Positions 1 through 34,795 of a DNA stretch of 64,000 nt are shown here, piece after piece. Under the pieces are notes generated by a model. It made no database searches and was not told where the DNA came from. It worked only from the letters and a program-made list of their open reading frames with translations. Position 1 is the first letter of the stretch, and each line of letters begins with the position of its first letter. The stretch lies in the NCBI GenBank assembly GCA_963995525.1, contig OZ023214.1:13413445-13477444 (forward strand). Reading direction: 5' to 3'. The translations under genes were made by a program, and so were the position numbers. Origin of the DNA: Escarpia spicata (taxonomy: Eukaryota > Annelida > Polychaeta > Sabellida > Siboglinidae).

Positions 1-24158
<24,158 letters not shown>

Positions 24159-24177
24159 CTTGGTGCCGAGGTATCGC

Positions 24178-24375
24178 TTGCTGGAGTTATGACAAACACA
24201 CACCAGCCGACACTGAGACTACCTGTGTCAACGACCTCTGCACCAATCGACTCTGAGACCACCTGTGTCAATGGCCCCTTCATAAAAGTGTGACAGCTAC
24301 AAACACGCACCAATCGACGTTGAGACTACCTACCTGTATCAATGGCCTCTTCATAAAAGAGGCACAGCTAACGTA
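24178..24375. repeat. Degenerate tandem repeat upstream of M13 exon 1
   Basis: Three imperfect units carry ACCAATCGAC, GAGACTACCTGTGTCAA and CTTCATAAAAG. It lies where the promoter or 5' UTR of the M13 gene should be. Confidence 0.6.
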
Positions 24376-24444
24376 AATGACGAATGAACGCCGTCGCTCA
24401 ATAAAAAATGTCTAACATTGAAAAGTCAGAGTACGGTACATGAT

Positions 24445-24545
24445 ATGTGTGCGTGCGCGTGCGTGTGCGTGAGGGCGTGCGTGCATGTGTGTGCGCGCGT
24501 GTGAGTGTGTGTGTTGAGCTGGGGCACATGTGTGTGTGTGTTTAC

Positions 24546-24576
<31 letters not shown>

Positions 24577-24662
24577 CGCGAGCGAGCGAGCGAGTGAGTG
24601 AGTGAGTGAGTGAGTGAGTGAGTGAGTGACGTCTTGTGTGCGTGTGTGTAAATGTGTGTGTG
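24445..24662. repeat. (GT)n/(GAGT)n microsatellite
   Basis: GT and GTGC tracts surround a GAGC/GAGT array of about 45 bp. Confidence 0.93.
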
Positions 24663-24665
24663 TGT

Positions 24666-24760
24666 GCCCGCCCGCCCGCCCGCCCGCCCGCCCGCCCGCC
24701 CGCCCGCCCGCCCGCCCGCCCGCCCGCCCGCCCGCCCGCCCGCCCGCCCGCCCGCCCGCC
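24666..24760. repeat. (CCCG)n array, about 24 units
   Basis: A nearly pure CCCG tetranucleotide array. The minus strand is (GGGC)n, which could form G-quadruplexes. It gives spurious Pro-Ala-Arg and Gly-Arg-Ala frames. Confidence 0.97.
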
Positions 24761-25542
24761 CCACTGTCATCTACCAAGGCATCCCGTCAGGTGACGGGCA
24801 ATTTTGCTATTCGAAATAAATGAGTCTTGTATAAAGGCCATTACGTATAAAGCGCGGAACCAGGGACCGTGGAGCGAACGCAGCAGCAGGAGTAGGGGTG
24901 TTTGATGAGCTTCATGAAGGTGTGATAGATGGCTGCGCCTCCCCTGACCAAGACACGCTCCTGCGTAATACATCAACCCGACAATGGAAACTGGCTGCTT
25001 TATGGTGTGCCTGAATAACGTAAAACACATTCTTAGCTTAATTCCTGACGTTTTGATATATAGTAACGACCGGGGAAAGTGAATTGACTGAATGATGTTG
25101 TTGTTGGGTGATAGCCTGATATGTGTCAGTTAATAATAATAATAATAATGAAGACTTATATAGCGCCGGTATCCGCCGTAGAGGCGCTCGTGGCGCTTGC
25201 ACAGTATTTGACCATTGGTGACTTTAAAGTAGTAATTTTTTGAATTGTAAAAGCACTATTCTAAAATATAACAAGAGCAGCGTTGTAGACATTATAAAAT
25301 GAGTACATTAATTTTACATCATAAAATCAATAATGAATATCGTTATCAATGTAATGTAGACTCGTTAATACAACCTTTCTAAAAATGTATGTCTAGTATA
25401 CACAATAAATGTTACGATATTATAAGTAATATAATAAATAATAAATACAATAAAAGTATATTCATAAATAGTATAAGATCATTATTATACAATGTCCAGG
25501 AAATGTCCACACGTTCACATCATGTCTTACTCTAAGTATATT

Positions 25543-26469
25543 TTAAAGAGGTGTTTTTTTTAAGGTGTTGATTGTTGTAGTAGCTGTACCATTGTTTGGA
25601 GGCGCATTCCAGATCTTTGCTGCGGATATTATAAACGATCGTGCTCCCCGCGAGTTTTTCGGTTTGTGTTTTACTAGAAGTAACTTGTTTGCAGAGCGCA
25701 GATTTTCACGAGATGGCACATACTGTTTGACGAGGTTGCACAAGTAGGTAGGAGAGACACGGTGGATTGTTTTGAATACAAGTGTGGATATCTTGTATAT
25801 GACCCTCTGTTCGATTGGCAGCCAATATAGTTGTTTGAGGATAGGTGTGATGTGTGTGAATTTCCTGGAGAGAGTGACCAGTCTGGCAGCAATGTTTTGT
25901 AGTCGCTGGAGTCGTTGTGGTTGTGATTTGTTCAGGCCGTGAAGCAGTGCGTTGCCGATGTCCAGTCTAGAAGTAATGAGAGCGTGAGTAAGTAGTTCCA
26001 CAACCGGCTGCTTGATATGCTTAGGAATCAGGCCAGTATTTCTAATTGACAGACAGACGGCTCTGGATACAGCGGCGAGATTCCTGACGCTGTCCGAAGG
26101 AGTAACCATGGTGTCGCCCACTCTGATCTGTGTGATGCTGACCTTTGATCTCTGTTGTTTGGATCCGACGACAATGAATTCTGTCTTTCCATCATTCAGC
26201 TTAAGGAAGTTCTGCGACATCCATTGACGTAGCTCGTCAAGACAGGATTCAATTTGCTGTATTGCATCATTAATTTTTGACTGTGTGGGATCGGCTGAGA
26301 GGTATATTTGCGTATCGTTCGCGAAGCAATGATAATTGAGGCCATGCTTCCTGATGATATCAGCAATGGGTATCGTATACATTGAGAAAAGTATTGGCTC
26401 TAGGACAGAGTCTTGCGGGAGTCCGTATGTTAGTTGCGATGTATCCGATGTTACATTGTCAATGCGCAC
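25543..26469 (-). pseudogene. CR1-like reverse transcriptase, palm to C-terminus
   Basis: A 308-codon open piece holds the RT palm box FAND (active enzymes have two Asp after Ala or x) and the thumb. It is separated from the finger domain by stops near 26,470-26,490. Confidence 0.8.
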
Positions 26470-26487
26470 ACAGCAGGTTCTGTCGCT

Positions 26488-26883
26488 CTAGTAGGAATGG
26501 TCGACAGTGTCAAAAGCTGCGGACAGGTTGAGTAACACAAGAAGGGTAATTTTGCCGTAGTTCATGGCCTGCAGTGGATTATTGTGAACGTTTACCATTG
26601 CAGTTTCTACGCTGTGGTGTGCACGATAGGCTGACTGGTATTCAGCCATAAGATTATTGTCGGCTAGGAATGAAGACAGTTGTTTGGCTACCACTCGCTC
26701 CAGTGTCTTACTGAGGAAACTTAAGTTTGATATAGGGCGATAGTTGGTCATCACAGTTGAGTCCAAGTTTGCCTTCTTCAACACAGGTCGGATCTGCGCA
26801 GCTTTAAGAGAGGGGGAATCTCGCCCGAGTTCATTGAATTGTTGATAATGTGTGTCATCGCTGGCAATACGGCATCGGCACAC
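26488..26883 (-). pseudogene. CR1-like reverse transcriptase, finger domain
   Basis: The frame contains [31 protein letters not shown] and AAFDTVDHS, the RT finger and motif A region. It is broken before the palm. Confidence 0.78.
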
Positions 26884-27224
26884 TTCTTCAGTAGAGAAGA
26901 TGGAATTGGATCCAAGTCACAGGTTGTTTCTGGCGACTTTGAGAGTATCTTCTGTATATCTTGCTTAGACACTGACTGAAGACTGAAGGAACAGCTGGTG
27001 GATTTCTGTTGTAGACGGTAGAGGGTGACCAAGCGTATGGATACAGTTGGGGTGATGAATTCAGCTGACAGGAACTCAAATGATTTTAGTGACAGGCCTG
27101 TGTCTCCGAAACGCACATTAAATCCTGTCCTGTACATTAAGGCGATGCCTCCGCCTCGCTTTGGTGCCGAGCGGGGAATTTGTTTGAGACAATATCCAGC
27201 TGGCGTTATGTCACCGATAATCAC
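26778..27224 (-). pseudogene. CR1-like endonuclease/linker piece
   Basis: The frame contains RGGGIALMYR, then SFEFLSAEF, then jumps to a pre-RT block ([20 protein letters not shown]). The middle of the endonuclease is missing. Confidence 0.7.
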
Positions 27225-27356
27225 ATCATCTTCTTTTTAAGCCACGTTTTGCATATAACAATTATGTCCAGGTGGTTCTCAATTACAAACTTTGTGAATT
27301 CACTTGTCTTATTACGAATATATTGTGCATTGATGGCACAAAATTGAGCTGACCCC

Positions 27357-27626
27357 GCTGGTGCCGCTACTGTCGCAGCTGCTGCCGCTGCTGCCGCTGC
27401 TGCCGCTACTGGTACAGCTACTGTCGCTGCTGCCGCTGCTGGTACCGCTGCAGTCGTTGCTGCCGCCGCTAGAGCCGCTGCTGTCGATGCTGCAGCCGCT
27501 GTTGTTGTGGCTTTCGCTGCTGCTGCCGCTGCTATCGCTGCTGCCGCCGCTGGAGCCGCTGCTGTCGCTGCTGCAGCCGCTGTCGGTGCCGCTGCTGGTG
27601 CCGCTGTTGTCACTGCTGCCGCAATA
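27357..27626. repeat. Imperfect (GCN)n trinucleotide array
   Basis: About 90 triplets, mostly GCT, GCC and GCA on the minus strand. It encodes an alanine-rich stretch in frame with the start of the CR1 endonuclease. Confidence 0.85.
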
Positions 27627-28439
27627 GATATTCGGTGTTGTTTACGTCCACTACGCAGCCCCGCTCAGTATAGGAAGTCTTACAGCAATGTCAAGTTTAC
27701 ACAACAGTGTCCACGTACTGGCATCCAAGCCTGACTTGTTGGAATGTCTGCCTTCAATCAGTTGAGTGTAGGTGGAGAAGGCTTGGTCTTGTTCTGTCAT
27801 ACTTGACCAGATACAGTCAATTGTCGCTGCTAGTCAAGCTGGACGACTGATCTGTCGGCTGGTTGGACGGGTCTCTGGTTCTGGTTGTCGTCAAGCCTGA
27901 CTGATCACCACCAGTTCAACAATACGATTTCATAAAAACGGCTTAAAACTCACATATTTGTCGTACTTATATAAAATTGTCCGTCGAATTGAAGTCCACG
28001 TATATTCGCAATCACGTCTCGTAAACAGTATCGATGACCAACAACCACCAATTATAAAACATCGCAACGTTATTGAGCTCTAACAAGGTGCAGCCACATA
28101 GGCGCAACCACCTATATGTTAAGCAGATGCAGTTTCCAGCTAGTTGTTACTTTATTGGAACTTGGAATTATCATATATAATAATTGAGTTTGTTTAATAA
28201 AAAATCAAATTTGCATGCACGAGTTTACTGCCGGCGCTCCTGTTGGATACTTGCGGGGGTCTAATTCCGCTTGGAGGGAAGTAGTTTCGCAAATCCGTGA
28301 AGCTTTACAATTATTTTACCTTCGGCGGTCCTCGATGTAATGGCGACCCTTGCTCGTCCCTGTTCACGATTTTGCCTAATGGATTCTTCTGAGCGCAGAT
28401 TCCTTGGCATGTACACGCTATATCAGTTTATTATTCTAT

Positions 28440-29112
28440 CATTATCTTAAGTCGTGATTTTGGAGAAAAAAACGTTTATCGGCGCCGCTAAAAATCGTCA
28501 ACGGAATCCCCCTTTCCAAAATTACCCAACCTCCTTGTCTTCCGAATTCAAATTCAACAGCAGTTGTTTATCTGGCTCAGAAGTGATGGATGTTTATGGG
28601 AAATATGCCTACTCGATCTTCTCTCTGCTCTACCACGGCTTTCCTCTGCTCGTCCCCGACTTCTCACTTTCGCAAATCCTTTGTAGTAGGCCCATCACCG
28701 CTTCCTCTTTTGATGCCTCCGCCGTCTCTGTGCCTGCCCGCGCCTGTGTCTTTGCCATCTATCCCACTCCTGACACCAGCGTAACGACATCCCGGGTTCG
28801 TTGCATTTACAGAGAAACACAACACTTATGAGGGCCACTCCACTCCGGGGTGTGGAATCAACACGTTTTATTCAACTATACTCCAAACGACCCCACGTCG
28901 TTCTGCAGCTCCCCGTCCGTGCCTAGTTCCAAACAGTGTGTAGCAGCCATCTGTGCTGCTACCCCCTCGACCAATGACCCTGCTAGCCAACTCCGCGGCT
29001 TCACTCCAGGCCTCCAACTCCCTCCTGTCCTCGCCGGGCTGCACCTCACAACTGCCGCTGTCTATATACTCCCAACGCAGAGCTCCAAATGTCAAAAAGC
29101 CACGCCCAATCT
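28440..29112 (-). mobile_element. LTR-retrotransposon remnant (LTR, PBS, gag start)
   Basis: On the minus strand a GC-rich block has a TATA-like GAGTATATAGAC near 29,070 and AATAAA near 28,868. It ends before CTGGTGTCAGGAGTGGGAT, a primer-binding-site-like sequence near 28,790-28,770. An ATG follows at once with a short open start (MAKTQARAGTETAEA), which soon meets stops. I read this as one LTR plus a gag start of a Ty3/gypsy-type element whose body is lost. Confidence 0.45.
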
Positions 29113-29117
29113 AATCT

Positions 29118-29345
29118 TAGACCTTGTCTGAACCAAAACGTTTTTTGGTTAATATCAACGATTTACATACACTGTGTTCAATTTATAAATATGTAGATGC
29201 TAGCACGATATTTGAAATGTGTAACCAAAGAATTATATCTGGCATACAGGAATCTGCTGACATCATTGAGCAATGGTCTAGTAATAATGAAATGCGCATC
29301 AGTACGAGTATAATGGCAGATTCTTCGTTCGCTTGCGGAGATCAG
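29118..29345 (+). mobile_element. LINE reverse-transcriptase scrap
   Basis: The frame reads FLVNINDLHTLCSIYKYVDA, then a block like WSSNNEMRIS. These are the RT palm and following segment of a non-LTR element, with the second catalytic Asp replaced by Ala (YVDA). Confidence 0.65.
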
Positions 29346-29429
29346 TACGGAGATCTCAATGCTTGGGGACGGCACATTGTCACGGTCGGCTTCATGAATA
29401 CATCATTATTATAACAAAATTATTATTTA

Positions 29430-30742
29430 GTTTAAAGAGATTCAAATTCGTTCTTGTTTAAATTACGAATTTGATGCTGGGTTGGTAGGTTTGCATTCTA
29501 GAACACTGTGATGTATTTTAACGTGTTTTATTAACGACCATGTTGTCAAATGTGATTACAGTTAAAACGGAACTTAGGCAGACTCGCGGGAGCATCAATT
29601 GTTTGATACACAGTAAAAATAACTAAAATAATGTCATATGTAATAACGAGTGGACACTGTCTCGTTTGATTGTTCATCGTAGCACGAGCTATTATGGGAA
29701 AACACTAGGCGTACATGTAAATTGCAATTTTTTTAAACATTTACAAAAAATTAATTTCCTCATATTCCAACAGATTTGTGTTTTCTGTCAAGAAAGTTTA
29801 GTTTTATAACAATGGCATACACCGAAGTCACATTTATTCTTGGGCAATTCATGCGTCTATCAAGTAATAATTCTGCCGTTGTTCTATCTTTGGCGGCCAT
29901 TTACAGAAAAGGGAATGTGTTGGATTTGCGTTCAAAATATCTTAGTTAACGTTGAAGCCAGGACAATCATGTATAGAACGTTATTTTCTTATTTCTAAAT
30001 TATGTTCTCCATAAACTACACAGAGAAGTGTTTAATAAGATGCACAATTCGTTTGTGATTTAGGTATTTCTAACGAAAAACGTAGATTTTTGTACAATTT
30101 ATATTTATTAAAAATAAAGTATATAACATATAAATAATTAAAATTTGCGTTTATAGTTACATAACATCTTATAGACTAGATATTATGTAGAAGGAATCGT
30201 GATCTTATATGCTTTGAAAGTGACAGGAGACAGTACGCAAAGTATGCTGTTTTCCCGATGCGGCAGCCATTTTGTTTATTATCATGCATGTCAACGGCTG
30301 ACCTGAGTGAACAACTTTCCATACATTGTGTACTCTTTCTCACGGGAAAATTATGTTTTATTAGTTACCTAAATTAAAATATATCCTCTGTAGGTGGAGT
30401 GTTTCCCACGCCTAAAAATGACTGAACAGATTTTCAGACTGCCGACAGGTGTTTTCTTCGTTCTTTTGGGTCCCCTTAATTTAGCCAGCTACACTGCCGG
30501 TTTGCTTTCACCACAAAATTCTCACGGGGATCTTTTTGATCATTGAATAGAGGTCTACAATTATTTCGTGTTTGACAATTATTTTATGTTTGGAATGAAG
30601 CTTTAGACGGTTGGCTAACCAAACTGTGTGTGGGTTAGCCGTAGTGCAGTGAACTGGTGACGTCTAACCCTCTAGTATCAGAAGACTTTGTTGACGGGGA
30701 ATTAAGACACCTATAGACTCCTTCTCCTTGCGAAAGGAATAC
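29430..30742. other. AT-rich flank of the Polinton, nothing recognised
   Basis: About 1.3 kb with no coding frame, repeat or motif that I can support. Confidence 0.5.
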
Positions 30743-30748
30743 CGTGGC
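30743..30748. repeat. Polinton target-site duplication, left
   Basis: CGTGGC, identical to 47,760-47,765. Six base pairs is the expected Polinton duplication length. Confidence 0.95.
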
Positions 30749-31079
30749 AGTAGTATATAGACGAGGCAACGGCTCGCCCCGCCCCCTTTTAGGCCTAGCT
30801 CTATGCATAAAAAACGTCCTTATCTTTTTCGGGAACCTACTTATAAAAAAAAGATCAAAGGGTTTTGGTGACACTAAACGTTTTCGGGAACCTACTTATA
30901 AAAAACGTGATTGATGACCTGTCACTTTTGATTGATTACCCTTCCCTTGAGGTGCCACCACCTAGCGGTTATCCCAGTGACTATTTTAGTACTTTCCCCC
31001 TAGTGAGAAACGTAGGACCTACCGTTGTGCTTACGTAAGCAATTATATAGCGTCCCTAGCGACCGTTGTGCTTACGTAA
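30749..31079 (+). repeat. Polinton left terminal inverted repeat
   Basis: About 330 bp inverse to 47,378-47,759. It contains two copies of a CGGGAACCTACTTATAAAAA unit and the palindrome TGCTTACGTAAGCA at 31,028-31,041. The outer 270 bp is almost identical to the other end. The inner parts differ by small duplications. Confidence 0.95.
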
Positions 31080-31106
31080 TATATATATATATATATATAT
31101 ATATAA
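31080..31106. repeat. (TA)n tract next to the left TIR
   Basis: A short TA array closes the left inverted repeat. Confidence 0.9.
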
Positions 31107-31395
31107 CCACAACGGTTATAGCTAAAACCACTGGGGTTATAACGGCGCTCTAAACCCATTGTGTGAGAATAACCCCGCTGTACCCTATGTAGCAGCAGCC
31201 AGCAGCTGTGGCCTATGATCTGGCGGCCTAGTTGTGGGTGTCTAAATATAGCCGTGCGGCTTAGCCGGAGCTGTAACGGCTTTAATTTCAGCCGTACAGC
31301 GTAGTTGGCGTTGTCAAACTGAAACGAATTGCATGCATGCATTCAGCGATGAAACGTTTAAAATCTGTACTCAGCGGCCTGTTAAGGCAGGATGG

Positions 31396-32406
31396 TTATG
31401 TGCGGTGGATAGACGAATGAAAGCAAAACGGTGTAAGTAATATATTATTTTTATTACATAAGAATTCACGGTGGCGTGAGAACGACCCAATGGAGCGCGG
31501 CCAGGCCTGCGTAATGTTCGCGCGACCGAGCTGGCTGAGCTGCAGGAGACGTGCGGCGCGGGAATTATCAGCGTCAAACTGCCGCTGTATCTTCGTTGAA
31601 CGGCCGGCCGGTATTAACGGCGCGTTAAATCCGCGACGTTCATACAGCTCGTCTGCGGGGATCGGAGAATGCCACAGCCCGCTAGCCCCCCGTACGTTGA
31701 ATGAAGAGGTGAGTCCACCATAGTCATCGTCGTCTGAGGAGCTGCTGTCAGGTGCCTGGAAGTCGGCTGGGATGACAGTCGTCGGTGGCAGGCTACGCGG
31801 TAACGGGTGCACACGACATACAGGCTTGTTGCATACAGTTTCTCGTGTAGGCAGGTGGATGTCTTTTCCACGTCGAGGCAGGTGGATTCTGTGAAATATG
31901 AATAATGCATTTGAATAATGAGGAGGTTCCCAAGAACTAAATCACTGTTATTAATATAAAAGTAATTAATAAAAAATAGTAATTAATAAACAATAGCATA
32001 TAAATAATATAAAAGTAATTAATAAAGAATATAAAACTTACCGATAGGATAAAAAACGACTTACCGCTGTACTAAATAATAAGAACTAAATAAAATAAAT
32101 AAAAATAAATAAAATAAAATAAAACTTACCGCTGTTTTTGCATATGAATAATGAGGAGGTTCCCAAGAACTAAATCACTGTTATTAATATAAAAGTAATT
32201 AATAAAGAATAGTAATAAATAAAGAATAGCATATTATTAATATAAAAGTAATTAATAAAGAATATAAAACTTACCAATAGAATAAAAGACGACTTACCGC
32301 TCTACTAAATAATAAGAACTAAATAAAATAAATAAAATAAAACTTACCGCTGTTCTTTCGCGGAAGGCCGTCGCTGCTCTTTTGCAGACGTTGTGCAGGA
32401 AGTCAT
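31396..32406 (-). CDS. Polinton-encoded spliced gene, unknown function
   Basis: Exon 1 (32,406-32,348) starts MTSCTTSAKEQRRPSAKEQ and ends CAGCG/GTAAGT. Exon 2 (31,888-31,396) begins after TTTCACAG. The phases agree (CG/A). Together they give about 183 residues: a basic, repeated start (IHLPRRGKDIHLPTRE), an acidic Ser/Asp stretch (DSSSSDDDD), and a C-terminal half with no family I know. The intron holds a duplicated segment with extra donor sites. It is divergent from the RPA-like gene across a 1-kb repeat-rich promoter. The splice model is my inference. Confidence 0.55.
31905..32345. repeat. Direct duplication inside the intron of the left Polinton gene
   Basis: Two copies of about 200 bp (31,911-32,125 and 32,146-32,345) share AATAATGAGGAGGTTCCCAA and TAAAACTTACC. 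On the minus strand each supplies further CAGCG/GTAAGT-type donor sites. One (around 32,130) is preceded by ATGCAAAAACAGCG, a possible mini first exon. Confidence 0.8.
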
Positions 32407-32439
32407 GATTGAATGAAAATGAGCAACGACCGTTGCATT

Positions 32440-33340
32440 ATTTCCTAAAGTCACTTATGCGTTAAGCGCGCATGCGCGAAAGTGACGTAAAAACATTGAA
32501 TGCAAAGAGATCGAAATAGCAATAAACGAAAATCTAAATGCATGAAATGAAGCGTTGTATAAGATTAGTTAGGGATCGGGATCTTGTGGTGTATTAATAT
32601 TAGAGAAATTCGATGTAAAAGTCACATTTTGAAAACGAATGTACTAAAGCGACCGCTGATTTTTTTCCTAAAGCGAATACCTAGAAGCCGAATGATGACG
32701 CAAAACTGCTGCGGCGCGTGATGAAGTCAGTTATGCGTTAAGTGCGCATGCGCGAAAGCGACGTAAAAACACTGAATGCAAAGAGAGCGCGATACCGATA
32801 AACGGAAATCTAAATGCATGAAATGAAGCGTTGTATACGATTAGTTAGGGATCGGGCATCTCGTGGTGTATTAATATTAGAGAAAATCGATGTAAAAGTC
32901 ACATTTGACAACGAATGTACTAATGCGAACGATGATTTTTTTTCCTGAAGCGGATAACTAGAAACCGAATGGTGACGCAAAACAGCTGCGGCGCGTGATG
33001 TTAATTGGGCGATAGCATATCGCGATCGGAATGTGAAGCTAGAACAATGCCATTTCAAAAACAATACACGAACTACTAAAAGCATGAATTTAAGCGTTGT
33101 ATAGGATCAGTGGGGAATAGGGATTTGTGTAGTGCCATTATATTATTGAAATTCGATGTAATAAATGTTTGTCAACGAACGCACTACATGACCGTTCATT
33201 TTGTTTCCGAAAGCAAAGACATCCGAGACTAGTCAGTTATGCGTTAGAGCGCATGCGCGAAATGTTGTAATAGAACCGTAGACTAGGGCGTTATCCGTAA
33301 GTGCGCATGCGCCATATGCTGTGAGGGTATATAGCGATTG
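32440..33340. promoter_or_regulatory. Divergent promoter region with NRF1-like palindromes and 270-bp repeats
   Basis: Blocks at about 32,450-32,715, 32,725-33,000 and 33,050-33,240 are diverged tandem copies. Four NRF1-type palindromes occur: CGCGCATGCGCG (32,467), TGCGCATGCGCG (32,743), AGCGCATGCGCG (33,248) and TGCGCATGCGCC (33,302). A TATATAG box is at 33,329. The region separates the left minus-strand gene from the RPA-like gene, so it probably drives both. Confidence 0.65.
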
Positions 33341-33414
33341 AAAAATTGCTATTAGTGTATAACGCAAGTGGTCTAACTATTTCAGCTGCAGCAGACGTCC
33401 ACTCCGCAGCAACA

Positions 33415-34149
33415 ATGGCCGACGCTACCGAGATGACACCGAAAAAGCTTAAGGCAATACGCAAGCAGGCGTCCAAGGTGACTGGAGGCCAGCAGGCATC
33501 GACGTCAGCCGGAGCAGCTGGGACACAGCCCGCTGCTTAGCGCCCCGTGGTGGTTCTCGCGCCGTCGATGGGGCGTAAGCGAAGTGCCGACGAAGCGGTG
33601 TTGGAGTAGCCGGCGGTGCGGAGTGCATCGCTCGAACGAGAGTGCAGCGCCGAGGTATCGACGCGCGCTACATTGGTGAGTGTGAGGGAGCTGGCGTGCG
33701 TTGAGAATGGCGTCTATAAGATTAAGACGCCAGTTCGTATTGAAGCTGTGTCTTATAAAGACAAGTGCACGTACAGGGGATGTTCCCGGTGCCGGCGCAA
33801 GTTGTTTCGGCAAGTCAAGGATGCCATTATGATATGTCGAACGCACGGTGAGCAGGGCGAGGGGAAGAATTTATTTGCGTTGCGTGTTATGGTGCGAGAT
33901 GGTGAAGCCGACGAAGATGAGCTTTGGCTAACGTTGTTTGACACGCAAATGGCTAATCTAGTTGAGTACAGGGCCGACTACTTGGAGGAATTAAGTGAGG
34001 ATGAGCTGCGTGATACCGTGCTGGAGTTAACTGGCACGAGAGTGGAGCTCAGTGTGCGTAAGACGACGTGGCAAGGCGAGCCGTCTTATACGGTGCGTAC
34101 GCTGAAGAGATACGATGACGCATACATCGACGACGACGACGATGATTAA
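33415..34149 (+). CDS. RPA-like single-stranded DNA-binding protein (Polinton early gene), possibly interrupted
   Basis: The last 177 codons (from about 33,616) hold a zinc-binding OB-fold pattern like the C-terminal domain of replication protein A: YRGCSRCRRKLF, then MICRTHGE, then LTLFDTQMANLV. The protein ends in an acidic Asp tail. A start at ATG 33,415 (MADATEMTPKKLKAIRKQ) lies in the same frame, but two TAG codons (33,538 and 33,608) separate it from the domain. They are either nonsense mutations or the 3' ends of small introns. It is likely to bind displaced strands during Polinton replication. The family call rests on the Cys/His pattern. Confidence 0.6.
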
Positions 34150-34795
34150 TGTGTTTCTTGTGTTGTTTGTGTAGGAGTGCCCACTGCTGGTATCGTTATT
34201 GACGCGTAAACCGACGAGTGACGAGGCTGCGCGCCTACGGGCCGAGATAGCCGAAAATTATATAATGGCATGGTGCGCATGGTACGAAGCGGCGAACTTA
34301 TTTAAAGCATGACAATTTTCTTCTGTAGGAGGTCCGTCGCGTGCTGTTGGTCATGTTAGCGAACAACGAGAGGATGCGTGCAAGGTATGCGGAGGTTGCA
34401 TTGTTCGTACAAACACTGCTGGACCGGGAAGTGGCGGATAGTGAGACGAAAGATGCTTTGCTGCTGGCTCGTATTGCTAAAAAAGGGGCGGACTAATCAT
34501 AATAATGTGTGTATTTGTAGATGGCGGAGCGGCTTGAACGTGAAAACGCCGCTGAGGTAGCCGCGTTCGAGAGAATACTCCTGAACTACGACAATGCGGT
34601 GCGTGCAATGTATGAGGCGGCGTTCGTACAAACACCGATGGACTGCGACGAAAAGTAGAAAGCACCACTACAGCGAGATGCGGCCTAATTGTAATGTGTG
34701 TTTGTAGGCGGCAAGACAGCGCACCAGGCGTGAGTGTATGTTCCTAGAGACTGACGGTAGTCGTAAAGATTAGTAAGACATGTTTTATGCTGTAG
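34150..34795 (+). other. Short open blocks, each after a T-rich ...TGTAG acceptor-like site
   Basis: Four blocks begin right after TTTGTGTAG (34,174), TTCTGTAG (34,328), ATTTGTAG (34,520) and TTTGTAG (34,707). A fifth such site (34,795) precedes the next ORF. Donor-like GTATGC, GTGCGT and GTGAGT sequences follow. Blocks 2 and 3 share TTCGTACAAACAC and helix-forming residues. The phases do not join into one frame, so a simple multi-exon gene does not work as it stands. Confidence 0.4.

Larger units (their letters stand above)
25129..27356 (-). mobile_element. CR1-like LINE, decayed, minus strand
   Basis: Reading from right to left: an apurinic endonuclease start (AINAQYIRNKTSEF, then DIIVICKTWL), an internal deletion, RT finger motifs ([20 protein letters not shown], then AAFDTVDHS), and the palm. 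The catalytic box reads FANDTQIYLS where YADD is usual. The C-terminus (WLPIEQRVIYK) ends near 25,543. A 3' region and a (TAA)n tail at 25,129-25,150 follow. Stops, frame breaks and the FAND box mean it is inactive. CR1/Jockey-group assignment is by overall resemblance. Confidence 0.82.

Noticed and set aside
24412..24777. Gly-Arg-Ala repeat frame
   Set aside because: Artefact of the (CCCG)n array.
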